DNA of 64,000 nt, from NCBI GenBank assembly GCA_032690845.1, contig CM064423.1, positions 30,278,044 through 30,342,043 of the forward strand, read 5' to 3'. This stretch comes from Eleusine coracana subsp. coracana (Eukaryota; Streptophyta; Magnoliopsida; Poales; Poaceae). The notes below the pieces were generated by a model. The model had not been told where the DNA came from. It ran no database searches and worked only from the letters and a program-made list of their open reading frames with translations. Positions 45,107 through 56,560 of this stretch are shown in pieces. Made by a program: the position numbers and the translations under genes. Position 1 is the first letter of the stretch. Every line of letters starts with the position of its first letter.

Positions 45107-46978
45107 CATGGTTTACAATCCCGACCGGATCTCGGCCGGTTTTCACGGAATCCGGGGATACGGGTCCCGACCGGTTTCATCGTGAAACCGAGATCCGGTA
45201 GTTTAAAATTCAAATTTTTGAATTTTTAAAATAATTTGTAAAAAAATATGTAAAAAATAGATAAAAAATAAAGATTTATGGTGAAATCATATCATAAAAA
45301 TAATCAAATTTTATTTAGGAAAAAATTGAAGAAAGACAAAGGTGAATAAGATATAGAAAAAAAAGGAAAAAGAACCTTATCCACTGCACCCATTTGCGAC
45401 CTCCCCCCACAGTCGTAGCCTCTTCCCCGCGACAGGTCCTCCGCGCCAGCTCCCCCTCATCCGGTCATCGCCGCCGGCGAGGCGCCGCCGCGAGTGGGCA
45501 TCCCGGCCCCTGAGCTCGGGATCCTGGTCAGGATTGGCGGGAACTGACCGGGAGCGCTGGGACGGGCGTCCCGCGCAGCTGCCGCATGCCCGCGCGGAGG
45601 TGCTCGGTCGGGATCCCGGTCGGTTCGGCCGGGAAACCACCTGGCAGTGGCGGGATACCGACCCTCAAGCAAGCCAGCGAATCCCCCCTCCTCCCTCTCC
45701 CAAAATCCGAATTTTCTTTCGAATGTTAGCATCGTTGGATTTATTCCTATTTGTAGCTATTAATTTTTTCTATCATTTGTGAATATTATGCATATTTATA
45801 TTATATAGTGGTTAGAATATGTAGTGAATGGAATGATTGATGTGTTTGTTTATGTTCATTAGCTTAGGAACTTATGTATGATTTGTGTTTGTGCAGTGAG
45901 CAATGTCGGATCGTGGTCGGGGGGACACCGTTTGGGAGCATGGAGAGAAGAGGGGGTCTGGATGGATGTGCAAGTATTGCAAGACGGGAAGGAGCGGAGG
46001 TGGTGCAACAAGATTTAAGGAACATTTGGCATGCACCTACAAAGAAAAAGAAAATAAATGTAGAGAAAGAGGTGAGAAGTGATGACAACACTGAGGATGA
46101 CACGGACAGAAGCCCCAGTTATCAAGAGTCAGATGACAGTAGGTCACCATCAAATTCAATCCGATTCACAGGTAACATAACCATATAAAGCATGCACACA
46201 ATTTATATTTATCACACATACTTATCATTCCTTTGCAGGTGAGACATAATTCACATACACTACCCAGGATCAGGATCATGGTGTTCCAGCATCACAACGG
46301 GTCATAATGGAACAACATAGAAAATCCACAGCTGCACAACATGATCTACCTCTCACCTTAGCAAAGTGATAGTTCATATAGTTCAAGTTCTGTGCAGTAC
46401 CCACATGGCTACTACAATTACAAATGTGGTGATGCATCCACCGAACCATCGATTACTTGGATTTATGAGTGGCAAGACCCATAGGCTTATAGTATGTGGT
46501 ACTCAGATTGGCAATGCACCACAGATTGGACTGGACTAAGTTGGAATCAATATAGGGCATGATTATTGGCTAACAAACGGATTCAACTCATGTCAAGCGA
46601 GGAATACAGCATGCAATGTAGAATTCCTTTAACGAGCCATGGTCTTGATTTCATGTTCATATGCCATATTATGTATGTCATGGACTTATTAGTTATGGAC
46701 TTGATTTATGTGCTTGTAATTTATGGACTTGAACTATGTGTGATTTGTGGACTTGTAATTACCGATGTTTTATGTATTGTCTCGTGGATTTGTCATTTTA
46801 CTTCAGTTTTTGTCATATTTTATTTGATTATATATGTCACAAATGATGCAACAAATATTCTATAAAAGTCCTGCTAAAATTTCTAATTTTTAAACACATT
46901 TTTCAGGTTTTTTTTCAACAATCGGTTTTTAGAGCCTCGGGACCGGGATCACCGGTACATTCAGGATTGTAATCCCTG
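45107..46978 (+). mobile_element. hAT element keeping a BED zinc-finger exon
   Basis: Flanked by a perfect 8-bp duplication GATGAGCG (45099-45106 and 46979-46986). It starts CATGGTTTACAATCCCGA and ends with the imperfect inverted match TCAGGATTGTAATCCCTG. Total 1872 bp. It keeps an N-terminal BED finger exon and a C-terminal-like tail but no transposase catalytic core, so it is an internally deleted, non-autonomous copy. Confidence 0.88.
45902..46550 (+). pseudogene. hAT transposase remnant: BED zinc finger
   Basis: MSDRGRGDTVWEHGEKRG starts at about 45904, followed by a BED-type finger with WMCKYCKTGRSGGGATRF and KEHLA. This is the DNA-binding N-terminus of hAT transposases; the second pair of ligands is His/Cys in KEHLACTY. 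An acidic Ser-rich segment follows to about 46171, where a GTAACA donor is seen. A TTTGCAG acceptor near 46239 leads into a broken Tyr-rich segment with SSYSSSSVQYPHGYYNY, ending near 46550. The catalytic RNase H-like fold and the dimerisation domain are missing. It may still make a short DNA-binding protein, but that is speculation. Confidence 0.7.
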
Positions 46979-46986
46979 GATGAGCG

Positions 46987-48093
46987 TGTTGTAGCTTTTT
47001 GCCTGGAGAGGGGCTTCGGTTGATGAATTTTTGCGGCTTGCACAGTGGGAATCGTTGGACAAGGAGGGACGGAGGGGAAGGAGGGGAAGAATTAATGGAC
47101 GAGGAGGGACGGAGGTGAAGGAGGGGAAGATGGTGCATCGATTGAGACGGTTGATCTATGGCGGGGCGGCGTGAGGCGGCGGCGCAGTGAGGTCGGCTGA
47201 GCTCGCCAATGGCGGCAGCACGGAGATAGGAAATTGACTGTTGTTCATCTGTATGGTGTTAGTCACATTAATTGGTCAACTGTCAACTCCACACTGGTAT
47301 CACAGGTCCACCTTACAGATGGATTTCTCCATATTTCATCTTCCACATGTTTTCCATCCAATTAGGACTATGAGAAAAATAATAATAAAGGAAACAGTAG
47401 TTCCATACCATCAAAAGTTCACCTTGTCCAAAAAACACCGTTAAAATTTGGCTATATGGAAATTACCACTGATAGCTTCATGTTGATGTCAAAATTAACA
47501 TTGCATTGTCTTTTTTTATATTAATGTTGTTAACTAGACTAGAAGAAAAATACCCTTGCTAGTTTGTTCATGCAGCTAGCTCCTGCTTGGTGCATTGTGA
47601 TGAGCAAAAGCTCCTTCTGCTTCAATAGCTATCAGACAAGAGCATCCAGTTATAGCTGCTTGAGCTGACTACAGAATGACAAGTGAGGATTTCAATTGTG
47701 TGCAGATGTGATATATATGACAACAACGGTTGCTTGATCCTGGGATATCACATGGATGTGTTTCCGACTTGTTGGGAAGGCACAACAGAGGCGCGACACC
47801 ACCTTGGGGAAGCCCCTAAATCAACTAACAAAGCCTGAAGGCACTCGAACTTGGAATACAATTTTTTTTTGATAATTGTAAGTAATCCCAACTTTGGCCC
47901 TGTGAAAACTACAGACAAATGGCCTTCATTTTTTATAGAGTTACAGCTAAATACTACCACACAATCATAATCAGACATACAAACTTGTCACACCAATAAA
48001 GTAAACAAAGGAAACAAAAACACCTCGCCACCGCCTTATTATTGTTGTTGAAGAATCTCCCATGTACCACCGCGATTAGTGGTGGTTAGAAGG
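46987..48093. other. Unassigned stretch with a 40-bp tandem repeat
   Basis: Purine-rich units GAC.AGGAGGGACGGAGG at 47058-47097 and 47098-47132 form two copies of a 40-bp repeat. The rest is AT-rich with no recognisable gene. Confidence 0.35.
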
Positions 48094-48982
48094 TTAAAGG
48101 ACCGCGTGACCGAGACCGGGGGGGGGGGGGGGGGGAGGGGGGGGTGAATTAGGAACTCGCACTATGTACCAAATTCACCAATTCCTAAAACCGACCACAC
48201 AAAACAACTCCTACATAATTCTAGTGCTAATCACACTAGCAAGATAATAAACCTATGAAAGGAACAACAATCTAAGCATACTAGTGGATCCCACAAAGGC
48301 AATACAACTCCTATGAAAGTTAGTGATACAGACACGCGAAAGCAAACAACAAGTTAGCAAAGGAACCTACTCATGCAATGCTACAAGATAAGGAACTAGA
48401 GCACACAAGCATGAGTAGCATAATACATACAAGGGTGAGCAATCAAGCCAATGCAACTCCTATACATGCTAGTGATCAAATGCCAAAGCTAAACACTACG
48501 AGCAAGTAAAAAAGCCTATTCATGCAAGTCTACTAAGTAAACAACTAGAGTAAGGGAAACACACAAGCATGAATTGCACGGTATGTAAATACGGAAACTA
48601 AAGCATCATAGTAAGGAGAGGGTCAAGGAATGCTCATGATTTTTTTTCGAGGTCTCGGAAGGATGGCACCTTCCCCTACTCCTCGTTGGACCACTCCCAC
48701 CGGAGTACCAGTCCCTCCCGCGTACCAAGTGGAGTTCTTGCACATGAGACCGCAATCACTCCCAGAGTGAAGACACGATTGCGTCACCACTGCCACCAAG
48801 GCACAAGCTCACCTTCCTCAAGAGCTTGCCGGACTCCCCGAGCCGACACGGGCGCTCACTATTAATGCCCCTTTCACCGACGGGCTCAAATCGTGTACAA
48901 ACGTGTGATGGCCTTCATAACCGATCACGATAGGCTCGATGACTGACACCTAACCAGTCTAGGTCTTACCATAGACCAAGAG
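48094..48982 (-). mobile_element. Partial Sirevirus-type LTR, inverted
   Basis: Read on the minus strand it begins CTCTTGGTCTATGGTAAG and follows the same order of blocks as 50036-50642 of the plus-strand LTR (ATCGAGCCTATCGTGAT, GAGCGCCC.TGTCGGCTC, GGTGGCAG.GGTGA, GAGTGGTCCAACGAGGAGTA). It ends in TTCACCCCCCC near 48140. It is longer than the matching segment because of extra short direct repeats (TTGCATGAATAGG-like). It represents an older LTR of opposite orientation into which the Sirevirus inserted. Confidence 0.7.
48118..48144 (+). repeat. G18-A-G8 homopolymer tract
   Basis: Eighteen G, one A and eight G in a row near the end of the inverted LTR. It corresponds to the C-run often found before the end of Sirevirus LTRs, here much expanded. 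Could form G-quadruplexes and could be inexact in the assembly. Confidence 0.7.
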
Positions 48983-50642
48983 TGTAAGCTTCATGACCAT
49001 TGATAATTGATCCCCAAGGTATGAATGTTTTGGTGATAGATGACAACTATAAAAGTGTGGGCTAATATCTACATGAGTGTTGTCTATCTAGGAATCATCT
49101 CTAAACTCTACCATAAATCAGATAGATGATGGTGGCCTTGGCAATTGATGAAAATGACCACAAGCATGGAGGCATGTGAACTTGATGGAGTCCAAGGGTT
49201 GATGGAGATGGATCAAATCTAAGGACAAGCTATGGAGCAAGTGCTGGGAACACTTGTCTAGTTGTTAGAGCTTTGAGTCCACTGGAAAAACTGGACTATC
49301 AAGGGGGTCTAGGTCATGTCTCTTAGGTCACACTAGATGGTGATGTGCAATGATGCTCAGTGAAATCACAGGCTCTAGGTGATAGTGGAGAAGCCAAGGA
49401 GCTGTTCAGAGAAGTCGGGAAATAAAGTCAAGTGAGGACGAGGAGTTTCAGCTTCTGGACGTAATGACCGGACAGACGGGTCAGAGGAGACCGGACTATA
49501 CAGTCACTAGGAGATCAGAGAGGAGTCTACGAGGAATCTGTCAAGTCTGGAAACCCTAGAGACCAGATGGTACGGTCTAGTGACCGGACGGTCCGGTCAG
49601 TAGGGCTGAGGCTTGGGATAGAGAGAAAGCAAACTGGAGCTCTCTGGAATGCACAGGGCACAAAGTGGCCGGACGGTCCAGTCAGTACAAGGACATCATC
49701 TGGACAGAGCAGCCAACGGCTCTGGGAGCCGTTTCAGAGACACTGGACGGCCCGGTCTGGCAATGACCAGACAGTCCGATCAATGGTGTCCAGAGAGATG
49801 ATTTCATGGAGCAACAACTAGTTCAAGGTTGGAAGCCTATATAACTTCGTTGTTGTGGTCTTGGAGATTACTCTTGGCCAATGGAATTGCTTGGAGAATT
49901 TGGTGAGAGCCAAGAGGAAAAGAAGAGAGCACTAGAAGGAAATATTGCATATCTTGAGAGTGCTAGTGAGGGTAACTTGAGCATTTATGCAAATCTAAGG
50001 CTAGGGGGTCCTTGAGGGTGTGATCTAGGTTGTTACTCTTGGTCTTTGGTAAGAGCTAGACTGGTTAGGTGTTGATCATCGAGCCTATCGTGATTGGTAG
50101 TGAAGGCCGTCATACGTTTATACCCGGTTTGAACCCATCGGTGAAAGAGGCAATGCTAGTGAGCGCCCATGTCGGCTCGAGGAGTCCGGCAAGTTCTCGA
50201 GGGAGACGAGCTTGTGTCTTGGTGGCAGCGGTGATGCGCACCGTGTCTTCACTCCGAGAGTGATTGCGGGCTCGTGGGTGAGAACTCCATATTGGTGTCA
50301 GGAGGGACCGACACTCCGGTAGGAGTGGTCCAACGAGGAGTAGAGGAAGGCGCCATCCTTTCGAGACCTCAGAAAAAAATCACGAGCATCTCTTGACCCC
50401 CTCTTTACTATTCTGCAATTGTGTTCTCTAGTAACTAGGTTGAATTGTAGCTTGCATAGGCTAGTGTGTTTGGCTTTCGCGCTTGCTTTCATCATGAATA
50501 CTAGCTTGTGTAGGGTCTTGGCCTCCTAGAATCGTTAGGATGCAACAATTGCTAGGTTCTAGTAGTGTAAATTGAAGTATTTGTATTCGTGGTCAGCTTA
50601 CCGATTTACCCCCTTCCTCTTGGTACGCCTTTGGTCCTTACA
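48983..50642 (+). repeat. 5' LTR of the Sirevirus-type element
   Basis: 1660 bp from TGTAAGCTTC to GGTCCTTACA, immediately followed by the primer-binding site. It contains about seven copies of short palindromic motifs near GACCGGACGGTCCGGTC between 49465 and 49785. The first 270 bp match the truncated 3' LTR at 59382 with roughly one difference per 15 bases. Confidence 0.88.
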
Positions 50643-50695
50643 AGTGGTATTAGAGCCAAGTGCTCATCTTTGAGGCTTCACTGCCTTGAGTAAGG

Positions 50696-52715
50696 ATGCC
50701 AGGACAGGTGGGGAGTGTTCCCATATTTGATGGGGAGGACTATGGGTATTGGAAGGCTCATATGCAAGCCTAGCTGGAATCCCTTGATCCAGAGATGTGG
50801 ATGGTGACTCATGAGTCTAATGAGGATGTGAACCTGCTTGAGCCTGATTTCATTAAGAACAACGCTAAGGCCAAGAATGCTCTGTTTGCATGCATATCTA
50901 AGGATGTTTTTCCTAGGTTGGATGCAAGTTCGACATCACATGTATCTGGACTGAGATTCAGGGTCTCCATGAGGGTACTAGTGATGTTAAAGAGGAAATA
51001 TACTATGTGCTGAAGAACAAGTATGATAACTTCACTGGACTTCCACATGAGAGAGCTAACACTGTTTATTCTTGCTTTCATGTACTTGTGGAGGAGATCA
51101 ATGCTCTTGGGGATGACTTCAAGCTTAAGCCTATCGAGGTGATATGAAGATTCTTGAGGCTATTCCAAGTTCTCAAGTATGAGTCCATCATCACTTTCAC
51201 CTTGCAAGGTGACCTCATGACCAAGACCATGAAGGATGTACTTGGCAAGATACTACCTTCGAGAGCTACCAGTTGGGTTTGGATGATCCTCAACCATCCA
51301 ACCTTGCTCTTCAAGCAGAGAAGCAAGAGCCTATCAAGAGCAAGAAGAGCAAGAAGAAAGCTGTGATTCAACAAGATGATGAAGATGACGAAGATGACTT
51401 GAGTGAGGACTTGGCTCTTCTCATGAAGAAGATGAGGACCTTCAAGAACCAGTTTGCTTCCAAGTCCAAGGGCAAGTGCTACAACTGTGGGTCCAAGAAC
51501 AACTTTGTTCGAGATTGCCCCAAGCCAATGAAAGAAGCTTTCAAGTCCCAAGACTCAAGTGATGATGAAGAAGAAGAAGACACCAAAGCCAAGCAAATAA
51601 AGAAGAAGTACTTCAACAAGGACAAGAGCAAAGGCAAAGGCAAAGCTCAGGACCATAAGAAGAATTTCTCATGCATGGCCCTTGTTGGAGAGTGGACAAG
51701 TGACAACTCAAGTGACACATCCTCTTCCTCAAGCGATGATGAAGAAGTGACCAACCTAGCCATGATCAAGACCACACTTCCATGGGCTCTTCCTCCACCT
51801 CCCACGTGCCTCATGGCCGTGAGCCAACTTGGGGAGAGTGAGGATGAGAGCAGTGATGACAGCGATGTTGAGGAGCTCTCATGTGTCGAGCTTCGGAGTA
51901 TGCTTGAGCAAGCCCGCGACATCGCTGACAAGGAATCCAAAATGTTGGATATGGTAACAAAAGAATGTAAGTTGGCTAAGAACCATGTTGGTGAGCTGGA
52001 GAGTGAGCTCAAGGACCTTGTCACAACTCATGAAGCCCTAAACAAGAGTTATGACAAACTCAAGGGTGATCATGTAGAGCTACGTGAGAAGTACGAGGCC
52101 CTTGAACTTACTTTTGAGGCCATCAATATTGATAACCTTGCCTCTCCCTCCTCTAGTTCATCTAAGAATAATGCTTCTACTATGTGTGATGAACTAACTA
52201 CCTCGGTCGAGGTTTCTTCACTTGAGCCATTTATTTTGAAGGAATATCACAAGCTCAAGGAAGAGAGGAAGATGGTGATGGACGGCTTCGAGAGGCTCAT
52301 ACATGGTAGAGCCATCCACAAGGAGATTCTTGGGAGAAACCTTGTGAACAATGTCTCCCACCAGGGATTTGGCTCACATCCTGCCGCCATCGACATCATC
52401 GGGACGAGTGACTCCATCCCCGTATGGATCAAGCCCCTACTCGCCAACGACTACTATTGCGAGAGGTGTTGCAAGGATGGTCACACCATCAAGAATTGTC
52501 CTATGGTGAGAAGTTCCAGTGTTTTACCTAACGCTAACTTGTTCCATGAGAACACACACTTCAAGCTTGTTAGGAACAAGGATGGCAAGGAGAATGCAAA
52601 GGCTTTGGGACCACCAAACAAGAAGAGAAAGGTCAAGAGCATATGGGTGCCTAAGTGCATTGTTGATCTTGAGAGGTCAACGAAGTACAAGTGGGTGCCC
52701 AAGAACAAGACTTAG
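50696..52715 (+). pseudogene. Sirevirus gag, frameshifted N-terminus
   Basis: Gag forms the particle that packages the element RNA. ATG at 50696 gives VPIFDGEDYGYWKAHMQA, then a TAG and frame changes through the capsid-like part. From about 51273 one frame stays open for 480 codons to TAG at 52715. It contains a first zinc knuckle CYNCGSKNNFVRDC in which the His is Asn, a Lys/Asp/Glu-rich linker, a Ser/Asp acidic stretch, and a coiled coil of about 110 residues (LRSMLEQARDIADKE to DHVELREKYEALELT). A second, intact CX2CX4HX4C knuckle (CERCCKDGHTIKNC) follows. The end KYKWVPKNKT is where pol would normally continue. The C-terminal coiled coil is typical of this clade. Confidence 0.75.
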
Positions 52716-54683
52716 AAGATGGTGGTGGTGGTGGACTGACGCTTACTTGAAGATCAAGTGAACTCCACCACAAGTGACATGGACCTCAACATCATATCTA
52801 CTCATGAGGAAGGTGCCCGTGTTTGTTCTTGGTCGTTGTAGTGTGTTTTTTTTCTTATCTTGTATTGCATGGTAATTAGGACTCCTTTATGACTTGTATG
52901 TTTTGCATCCATGCATGTGTAAATAACTAAAAGAAAAACACATAAAAATTAGTCAATGTCTAACCCACTCAAGATAGCCATAAGCAAGGGAGAGTGCTTG
53001 AGATGGTGGTTTGGCTTCTCTCAAGGCAAGGGTATGGCTTATAGTGAGTAAGCTTGAGTGGGGTTCAAACTTGATATTGTTAGGTTTCCTTTGTCTCTTG
53101 TTTAATATTGCTTGCATTCACATGGCATGTTTACTTTCTATGGATATGTAAAATGCTTGTTGCATGCATCATATAGGAAACACAAAGGAGGCTTGTCACA
53201 TTTTGGAGATATTTGTGCCTCATGTTTTATATGAGATTACATCTCCACAAGTGTGACCAAAGGAAAGGATTGTGCTTCATGCTCATTGAGCAAGCTCTTA
53301 TGAACTTTGATGTTAAACCCACTCGCGCGGTTCATGGATTAAGGCTCATACATACCCTTTTGGTTCTTAATTGCCTTGGTTCTTATTTGCTTAATTCTTC
53401 ATTTGGCATTTGTGAAAATTATAAGGCCATAAAGAGCTAGTATTTGAAAAGGAGTGTTTGGGAGTTTCCTTCATGCTCCAAGTGCAGTGTTTAATTGGGT
53501 GTTAAGTGAGGGCACATAGAAATTGGAGAAATTCCTTGTTCTGTGAAATTTCTGGTAGTGATCGTACAGTCCGGTCAGTGCACACGTGCACAGTGCTTCA
53601 GCACTGTCGAGTTGTAGAGACCGGACAGAACGATCATCCTGACCGTACCGTCCGGTCTGTATAAATGCTTGACCGAACTAGAGACTGACCGAACCATCCG
53701 GTCCAATGACCCTACCATCCAGTCACTATAGTTGATCGCGCGATGCATCTCAAAATCTGGATTTTTGATCTTATCCTTGAGAGATCACGGTCGTCGATCG
53801 ATTTGACCTAAGTCAAAATAGAATGTGACTTTGTCCCTAACCTCTAGTCAAACCCGAACCCCCCGCCTCGCTCAAACCTCGCCGCCTTGCCTTCGTCGTC
53901 GTCCTCACCCCCACACCGACGAGCTACCTCGCCGCGCCCGCGTGTCCTCCACCTAGCCGTGCCGCTGCTAGTCGCACATGCGCACCCGCACCCATGCGCT
54001 CACCTGCGCAAGCTTCGCCGCTGCTAGAAGCTCGCCGCCACGCGTTTCAATTGGTGCTCGCCGCTGCACGCGTCGCCGACGTGCCTACGCAGCCGCCTCC
54101 GCTCTTCCCCCATACACGTGCCGAGCCCATAGAGTCGAGCACATCTTCACCTAGGGCAAGTCTTCCCCCTTCCTCCACCTCCATTGTCGGTGACAAAAAA
54201 CTATACCTTTTCGATGACCGGTCACGAGATTGTTGTGGTTCTCGACATCGGATTCTTTAGGGTATCGCGCTATCTTCCCATTCATTGAATTATGCCCTAA
54301 TGAGCGAGCAATTTCCTTAATTGATGCAATTGGATCAATTGCCCATATTTAGTTGTATTAATTAAGTAATTAGCTCAACCTAGTCTGCAATTAAATTACA
54401 TGCATATCTGTTAATTGTAATTCTAGGGATTAATCTCTCGTTTAGTCTATAGTTAGATTTATTCCCTATTATTTGACTGCACACTAGATGACTCGCACCA
54501 GTCACATATAGTCGATGATCACTGTTGTTACTTTGCATATTTGTTCGGTGATCATGTCCTTCATTCAGTAGTAGGATTTCTATTGCGCATTCTTACCTAG
54601 CGGTGCTTTGCTTGTAGATTTATATAGGTTCTATGCAGATCCTGTCTATACCTACATGTGTGCAGTGACACTTGACAGCAGAG
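52716..54683 (+). other. Internal non-coding region of the Sirevirus-type element
   Basis: Where pol is expected there is no integrase, reverse transcriptase or RNase H motif in any frame. 53560-53730 has several PuCCGTACCGTCCGGTC-like palindromic motifs like those in the LTR. 53870-54210 is C-rich with low-complexity frames. The remainder is AT-rich. Confidence 0.5.
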
Positions 54684-54816
54684 ATGGCAGGGTCAGGACA
54701 GGATAAGGGCAAGGGAAAGATGCCAGAGAAGCCCAGAGGCAAGAAGATGATCAGGCTAGACCCAGAGTCTGAGAGGGCCAGGAGGTTATGAAGGACCCAG
54801 AGTCTGAGAGGGCTAG

Positions 54817-56560
54817 GGGGGGGGGGGGGTGAATGGGCGTCAATTAAAATTCTCCAAAAGAACTTGGCCTATTTCTCGATTACCACCCGAGCCAACCTCT
54901 AAACCGATCACAAAGGCTACACACACCAACTTGTGATGTGCTAACCCAATGAATGGTCAACTACAGCAGCGGAACACAGCGAAAACAAAAGAGAACTCAA
55001 AACAGTGTGAAACTGCACTACCATCGGCAGTGCCGATCAAAGCCATCGGTAGTGCCGGTTGACACCATCGGCAGTGCCGGTAAGACCCATTGGTAGTGCC
55101 GGTGAGGGAGTCTCAAAAGCAGAAGATAGAATGCATCGGCAGTGCCAGTATGGCCATCGGTAGTGCTGGTGCGGGGATCAGATGACCCACCGGCAGTGCC
55201 GGTCCCGGTCGTTGGCAGTGCCGATCGACCCCGATAGAACAGGAATGATGTGATTTTTGGACCAGTGAATCCTCAACACATCACGACCCTAATCCTAGAA
55301 GATCAAATCGATTGGCTCAAGGAATCATCATGAATTTCAGATTTTGTGCCAAGAACACCAAAAAGAGGAAACTTGAGAAATCTTTCAAATCAATGGTGCT
55401 AGAGCTATTGATTCGGTCAAGAATCCCTATAGGATTGTTCTAGCTCATCATAGCAACAAGTTTCTCAAGATATTCGACCCAAAAACTAATCCAAAAAGGA
55501 GACCAAAAATTCCCACGAAAATAACTCCAAAAATAGAGAAAAAGAGAAATTCGGGATTTAGGGAGAGAGGAAGATCTTGACCACGAAAATGAATCTCATA
55601 TCATTGATTCAAGAATTCAAGATACATGATTACATGGCTAGGAAGCCACCCTCATCCTCCCACAATTTGAGAAGGGTAAGAGATGTCTGCCACACACCCA
55701 CTACTCTCCTCTTTACAGATAAAGCACTCTCCTAGCACATGAGAAGAAAAACATAGCAAGGCTAATGACAAGAGAGGCACCTCTTCCACCAGACCTACCT
55801 CTCCGTATATAGGCCTAGGGGCTGTCCACATGACCACTCTACCCTTGACCTACATAACACTGCCACCTACCACTGGGGGGAAACTTGTCCATCTCTCTCC
55901 TCGTCGCCCGAACGTCCTCGGGCCCTTCACAACTTTGCATGGCCTCGAAGCAAGCTCCATGATGGTGCCACATGCACCACCAACCACCACCACCGGTTTT
56001 GAGGCCCAAACCGGAAAACCGCCTTACACGCTTCTCAAAGCGCGACTTCTCGATGTTGATGCATGTCACCTTGTCCCGCAATCCTAACCACCGGCAAGTC
56101 TCTCCCGGTCCCTGTCCATCAGGCCCCCTTGTCACTTGCACTAGCAACCCGCTCGCCTTGACTTGGTCAACATGCAGTCTTCATCACCACCATGGTTTTG
56201 AGGCTCAACCTTGAAACCGTCTGTGCTTCCTGCCTCTTTGCGTGTACGGTATGGATCACCCTTGACTCCACCCGGCCTCCTCATCATCTGGCCCCAAGTC
56301 TCCTACTTGTGCCCGATCCTCTCGCCGTTAACCGCCAAGTCGACTCCAGTGACCTACACATCATGAGACAAGCAAACACATTTCCCATCTCCTGCAAACT
56401 CTCCAACATCCTTACCAACTCTGGTTAGTCAAAACCATGATATGCACAACTCCTGCAATCCCCAGATTCCCGCATTTTAACTCAAACACAGACTCAACCA
56501 ATGTCAATTCCTCATCACATATTGCAAACCATGGCACCTATCCACATGGTTTCTCAGGTT
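54817..56560 (-). mobile_element. Inverted copia-type LTR with CGGCAGTGCCG repeats
   Basis: The right side of the G13 tract at 54817-54829 is the LTR end on the minus strand (TTCACCCCCCC). A minus-strand TATA-like CCTATATACGGAG lies at 55801-55813. Between 55021 and 55226 there are eight copies of ATCGGCAGTGCCGGT-like motifs. The outer (5') boundary is set only roughly, where env-like coding resumes. On either side of the G tract the 24-bp coding text around ACCCAGAGTCTGAGAGGG is repeated (54761 and 54796). Confidence 0.55.
55021..55226. repeat. Eight short palindromic repeats, CATCGGCAGTGCCGGT type
   Basis: Copies at about 55022, 55044, 55065, 55088, 55134, 55155, 55187 and 55210, spaced 20-45 bp, each close to ATCGGCAGTGCCGGT with one or two changes (CAGTG or TAGTG centre). 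Near-dyads of this kind are characteristic of Sirevirus-like LTRs; here the motif sequence differs from the CCGGACGGTCCGG type at 49465-49785. Confidence 0.8.

Noticed and set aside
44390..45146. Minus-strand frames of 239, 193 and 151 codons
   Set aside because: Three frames open at once because of GC bias; low-complexity products; the region is also cut by a hAT insertion.
55021..55226. CRISPR-like spaced repeats
   Set aside because: Nuclear plant DNA, 15-bp degenerate dyads, no uniform spacers and no cas genes; they belong to an LTR.
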